Positions 31,171 to 34,064 of a DNA stretch of 34,064 nt are shown piece by piece. The notes beneath the pieces were generated by a model. The model was not told the DNA's origin and did not search any database. It saw only the letters and a program-made list of their open reading frames with translations. A program made the position numbers and the translations under genes. Source of the DNA: an uncultured Clostridia bacterium (GTDB lineage: Bacteria; Bacillota; Clostridia; Oscillospirales; Oscillospiraceae); contig CANDEH010000013.1 in assembly GCA_947383645.1 (NCBI GenBank), positions 1 through 34,064 on the forward strand, in the 5' to 3' direction. Positions within the stretch are counted from its first letter, which is position 1; every line of letters begins with the position of its first letter.

Positions 31171-31328
31171 TTAATATCGCGTTGCGGTCTTGTGCTGTTC
31201 CGACGTTTCCGCACGGTGACGAGGGAATGGATTTGATCGAAACAGAGCTTGCCTGATACCCCATATTGTCAGGCGGTACCCCAAAACTACATATTTCTTA
31301 GGAAATAGACAGTGAGGTAATTGAGAAG

Positions 31329-31694
31329 ATGAAGAGAAACGACGACTTTTCTGTGCGCCACCAGAAGCTGGCCGGCATGAGCGACGAGGAGCTGAAGGCC
31401 TACTTCTGGAAGCTGGCACAGCAGGTGGTGGACCCCCTGCTGGAGTACGGCCGCACCCACACCACCCCCTCCATTGAGCGCTCCGTCCTGCTACGCATGG
31501 GCTTCTCCTCCCTGGAGGCCAAGCCCATGGTGGACTATGCCATCGCCAACAACATGATTGGCCACGGCGTGGGCAATATCGTCTACCGGCTTTCCAAGAG
31601 CGAGAATATCTCCATCCGGGAGGCCGGCGTGGCCCTCAGCGAGGGCAAGGACTGGGACAAGGCTGCTGCGCTGTTTGAGGGAGGTGCGAAGTAA
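31329..31694 (+). CDS. oraS: D-ornithine 4,5-aminomutase, small subunit
   Basis: Small subunit of the adenosylcobalamin- and PLP-dependent mutase that moves the 5-amino group of D-ornithine to C4, giving 2,4-diaminopentanoate. 121 aa, the usual OraS length. Typical segments: KRNDDFSVRHQKLAGMSDEELKA (read as two pieces), FWKLAQQVVDPLLEYGRTHT, PSIERSVLLRMGFSSLEA, and GHGVGNIVYRLSK. The ATG lies behind GTGAGGTAATTGAGAAG. The stop overlaps the oraE start as TAATG, so the two subunits are translationally coupled. Confidence 0.95.
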   Translation: MKRNDDFSVRHQKLAGMSDEELKAYFWKLAQQVVDPLLEYGRTHTTPSIERSVLLRMGFSSLEAKPMVDYAIANNMIGHGVGNIVYRLSKSENISIREAGVALSEGKDWDKAAALFEGGAK

Positions 31695-33934
31695 TGGCTG
31701 ACTACAAGCTGAACATGGAAGAGAGGATCGACGTAGAGGAGATCCTCAAGGATCTGGACAAATACCGTCCCCGCCGCCGGGGCTGGGAGTGGCGCAAGCC
31801 CGCCACCGAGCTGAAGGCCGGTCCCTTCCAGTACCGGGACATCGCCGAGCCCATGGCCGGCGAGAGCGTGGGCCTCATGACCGCCCACTACTTTGAGAAC
31901 ATCGACCCCCAGCCCCTGCCCTCCATCACTACGGAGATTGCCTCCGGCCGGTTTGAGGACGACATCCGCCGTATGCGCATGGTGGCCCACCACGGCGCGG
32001 ACCACATCATGGTCATCCGCACCGCCGGCCAGTCCCACTTTGACGGCCTGATCGAGGGTACCCCCCAGGGCATCGGCGGCGTGCCCATCACCCGCAAGCA
32101 GGTCAGAGCCCAGCGGAAGGCCTTGGATATGATCGAGGACGAGGTGGGCCGGCCCATCAACTACCACTCCTACGTCTCCGGCGTGGCCGGGCCGGAGGTG
32201 GCAGTGATGTTCGCCGAGGAGGGCGTCAACGGCGCCCACCAGGACCCCCAGTACAACGTCATCTACCGCAACATCAACATGATTCGCTCCTTCGTGGACG
32301 CCTGCGAGTCCAAGAAGGTCATGGCCTGGAGCGGCATGGTGCAGATCGACGGCGCCCACAACGCCAACGCCACCGCCCGGGAGGCCTGGAAGGTCATGCC
32401 CGAGCTGATGGTCCAGCACGCCATCAACGCCATCTTCTCCGCCAGCGTGGGCATCGAGAAGAAGAACATCTGCCTGTCCACCGTGCCCCCCTCCGCCACC
32501 CCCGCCCCCTGCGTGTTCATGGACCTGCCCTACGCGGTGGCCCTGCGCGACCTCTTCACCGAGTACCGGATGCGGGCTCAGATGAACACCAAGTACATCG
32601 AGTCCTCCACCCGTGACGCTACGGTGACCCACGTGCTGAACATGCTGATCTCCAAGCTCACCAGCGCGGATATCCAGTCCACCATCACCCCCGACGAGGG
32701 GCGCAATGTGCCCTGGCACATCTACAACGTGGAGGCCTGCGACACCGCCAAGCAGACCCTGCTGGGTCTGGACGGCCTGATGGACATGGTGGAGCTCAAA
32801 AAGGAGGGCCCCCTGCCCGAGAAGGCCCGGGAGCTGAAGGAGCGCGCGGTCCTCTTCATGGAGGAGATCCTGGAGGTGGGCGGCTACTTCAACGCCGTGG
32901 AGCAGGGCTTCTTTGTGGACTCCGGCTTCTACCCCGAGCGGGGCGGCGACGGCATCTGCCGCGAGATCACCGGCGGCGTGGGCGCGGGCACCGTGTTTAA
33001 GCGCGAGAGCGACTACATGGCCCCTGTCACCGCCCACTACGGCTACAACAACGTGGCCCAGTACGACGAGACCGCCGTGGATAACCCCTCCAAGCTCATC
33101 GGCGGCTGCACCTTCGAGTGCCCGGAGAAGATCGTCTACATCGACGAGCTGGACGAGGAGGACAACGTCAACGCCCGTATGGCGGAGACCGCCAAGTTCC
33201 GCGGCAGCGACTGCCACACCCTCCGTCCCGAGATGGAGTGGCTGGCCGACGGCACGGTGCTCATCGACATGTTCTTCCCCGCCCCCAAGCGCGTGGCCGA
33301 GGCCGCGGCGCTGGAGGTGGCCCGGCGGATGGGTCTCGCCGACGCGGAGGTCATCAGCCGGGAGATCATGCACCAGACCGAGGGCACCCGCGTGGAGCTG
33401 AAGGGCCGGTTCTTAGAGGACATCGACATCAACGAGCTGGACATCCCCGAGGAGCCCGACGTGATGACCGACGACGAGATCCGCGCCGACATCGAGCGCA
33501 AGCCCATGGTGGTGGTCTGCGGCACCGTGGGTGACGACGAGCACTCCGTGGGTCTCCGTGAGATCATCGACATCAAGCACGGCGGCATCGAGAAGTACGG
33601 CATGAAGGTCCACTATCTGGGCACCTCCGTGCCCGTGGAGAAGCTGGTGAACGCCGCCATCGAGCTGGATGCCGACGTGATTATGGCCTCCACCATCATC
33701 AGCCACGACGACATCCACTACAAGAACATCGCCGCCATCGACCAGCTGGCGAAGGAGATGGGCGTCCGCGAGAAGCTGATCTTCATCGCCGGCGGCACCC
33801 AGGTGACCCCGGAGCTGGCCGTCGCCAACGGCGCCGACGCCGGCTTTGGCCGCGGCAGCAAGGGCATCCATGACGCCACCTTTATGGTGAAGCGGCGCCG
33901 GGAGCTGGAGGCTGCCGGGAAGTGGCCCAGATAA
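31694..33934 (+). CDS. oraE: D-ornithine 4,5-aminomutase, large subunit
   Basis: Catalytic subunit, 746 aa, carrying both cofactors. The N-terminal part is the TIM-barrel substrate domain (for example GLMTAHYFENIDPQP, MVAHHGADHIMVIRTAGQS). The C-terminal Rossmann domain starts near residue 600: MVVVCGTVGDDEHSVG gives the DxHxxG cobalamin motif with axial-ligand H617, and 11 residues later K628 in EIIDIKHGG is the lysine that forms the PLP imine in the resting enzyme. As I recall, the Acetoanaerobium (Clostridium) sticklandii enzyme has the same pair at H618 and K629, so spacing is conserved exactly. Further GTSVPVEKL and IAGGTQVTPELA complete the B12 fold. It is the last gene of the operon visible here. 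Confidence 0.96.
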   Translation: MADYKLNMEERIDVEEILKDLDKYRPRRRGWEWRKPATELKAGPFQYRDIAEPMAGESVGLMTAHYFENIDPQPLPSITTEIASGRFEDDIRRMRMVAHHGADHIMVIRTAGQSHFDGLIEGTPQGIGGVPITRKQVRAQRKALDMIEDEVGRPINYHSYVSGVAGPEVAVMFAEEGVNGAHQDPQYNVIYRNINMIRSFVDACESKKVMAWSGMVQIDGAHNANATAREAWKVMPELMVQHAINAIFSASVGIEKKNICLSTVPPSATPAPCVFMDLPYAVALRDLFTEYRMRAQMNTKYIESSTRDATVTHVLNMLISKLTSADIQSTITPDEGRNVPWHIYNVEACDTAKQTLLGLDGLMDMVELKKEGPLPEKARELKERAVLFMEEILEVGGYFNAVEQGFFVDSGFYPERGGDGICREITGGVGAGTVFKRESDYMAPVTAHYGYNNVAQYDETAVDNPSKLIGGCTFECPEKIVYIDELDEEDNVNARMAETAKFRGSDCHTLRPEMEWLADGTVLIDMFFPAPKRVAEAAALEVARRMGLADAEVISREIMHQTEGTRVELKGRFLEDIDINELDIPEEPDVMTDDEIRADIERKPMVVVCGTVGDDEHSVGLREIIDIKHGGIEKYGMKVHYLGTSVPVEKLVNAAIELDADVIMASTIISHDDIHYKNIAAIDQLAKEMGVREKLIFIAGGTQVTPELAVANGADAGFGRGSKGIHDATFMVKRRRELEAAGKWPR

Positions 33935-33955
33935 TCTGTTAGGAAAGGCCCGGGG

Positions 33956-34018
33956 CGCCGGGCGGCGGGGGTGCTTTGCATTCGCGCCGCCCCGGCGGGG
34001 GGGGGAGTTTCGCCCCCC
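33956..34018 (+). terminator. Tandem GC hairpins behind oraE
   Basis: Stem CGCCGGGCGGCG (33956-33967) pairs with CGCCGCCCCGGCG (33984-33996) with a one-base bulge; immediately after comes GGGGGG...CCCCCC around AGTTTCG. There is no T run directly behind, so termination is possible but not certain. Confidence 0.45.
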
Positions 34019-34025
34019 GGGGCGA

Positions 34026-34053
34026 CCTACTTTTCTCGCGCGAGAAAAGTAGG
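34026..34053. repeat. 28-bp perfect palindrome
   Basis: CCTACTTTTCTCGC and its exact mirror complement meet without a loop, followed by a CAAAAGCGC tail. Same palindrome-plus-tail outline as at 31077-31170 and 29163-29200. The window ends 11 bases later. Confidence 0.75.
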
Positions 34054-34064
34054 CAAAAGCGCGC

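Noticed and set aside
31077..31328. Cobalamin riboswitch before the B12-dependent mutase genes
   Set aside because: No B12-box-like sequence or matching set of stems was found; the gap is explained by a palindromic repeat and an ordinary leader.
31583..33373. 596-residue leftward frame over oraE
   Set aside because: Antisense shadow of oraE, rich in Gly/Val/His/Leu, without start signal or domain.

Overview
The window looks like a chromosomal segment of a high-GC gut Clostridia, most likely an Oscillospiraceae relative (Flavonifractor/Intestinimonas/Lawsonibacter type). The evidence is a GCC/CTG-rich codon style in the core genes, strong AGGAGG ribosome binding sites, a complete oxidative D-ornithine (Stickland-type) operon, TRAP transport with a PucR regulator, and hairpin-rich intergenic repeats of the kind common in these genomes. 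The genus is inference.

Layout. 1-4136: the 3' part of metK, a small unknown gene, two ribbon-helix-helix (RHH) regulator genes with operator-like dyads, a lysA-tfoX-like pair, and a tRNA-Ser(GGA) gene with its own promoter. 4137-about 13110: an island, visibly AT-richer than its surroundings, lying directly behind the tRNA. It holds two serine-recombinase remnants and then, from a consensus sigma-A promoter at 5233-5261, four tightly packed genes (5345-13051). These are a degenerate HATPase-like protein, a 1292-residue protein with phosphoribosyltransferase-like (PRTase) and HATPase-like regions, a receiver-like protein and a DUF2971 protein. This is my main candidate for an undescribed system: a two-component-like relay with a nucleotide/PRPP-binding sensor and a probable effector, perhaps for defence against phage or mobile DNA.

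13110-21267: a non-coding hairpin region, then a leftward catabolic operon (amidohydrolase, TRAP dctQ-dctM-dctP, aldo/keto reductase) divergent from a PucR-family regulator. 21267-24403: an intergenic stretch and a leftward operon of two NodB-type deacetylases and a lipoprotein. 24829-27554: a second amidohydrolase and a LysR regulator, both leftward. 27846-33934: ord-ortA-ortB-oraS-oraE, which convert D-ornithine to 2,4-diaminopentanoate (OraSE), then to 2-amino-4-ketopentanoate (Ord), then by thiolysis to alanine and acetyl-CoA (OrtAB).

Repeats. Three intergenic stretches (24422-24828, 26376-26678, 28914-29333) share hairpins whose loop cores are conserved while the stems differ. Related palindromes followed by a CAAAAG-type tail occur at 29163-29200, 31077-31170 and 34026-34064. 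Two of these insertions interrupt the ornithine operon.
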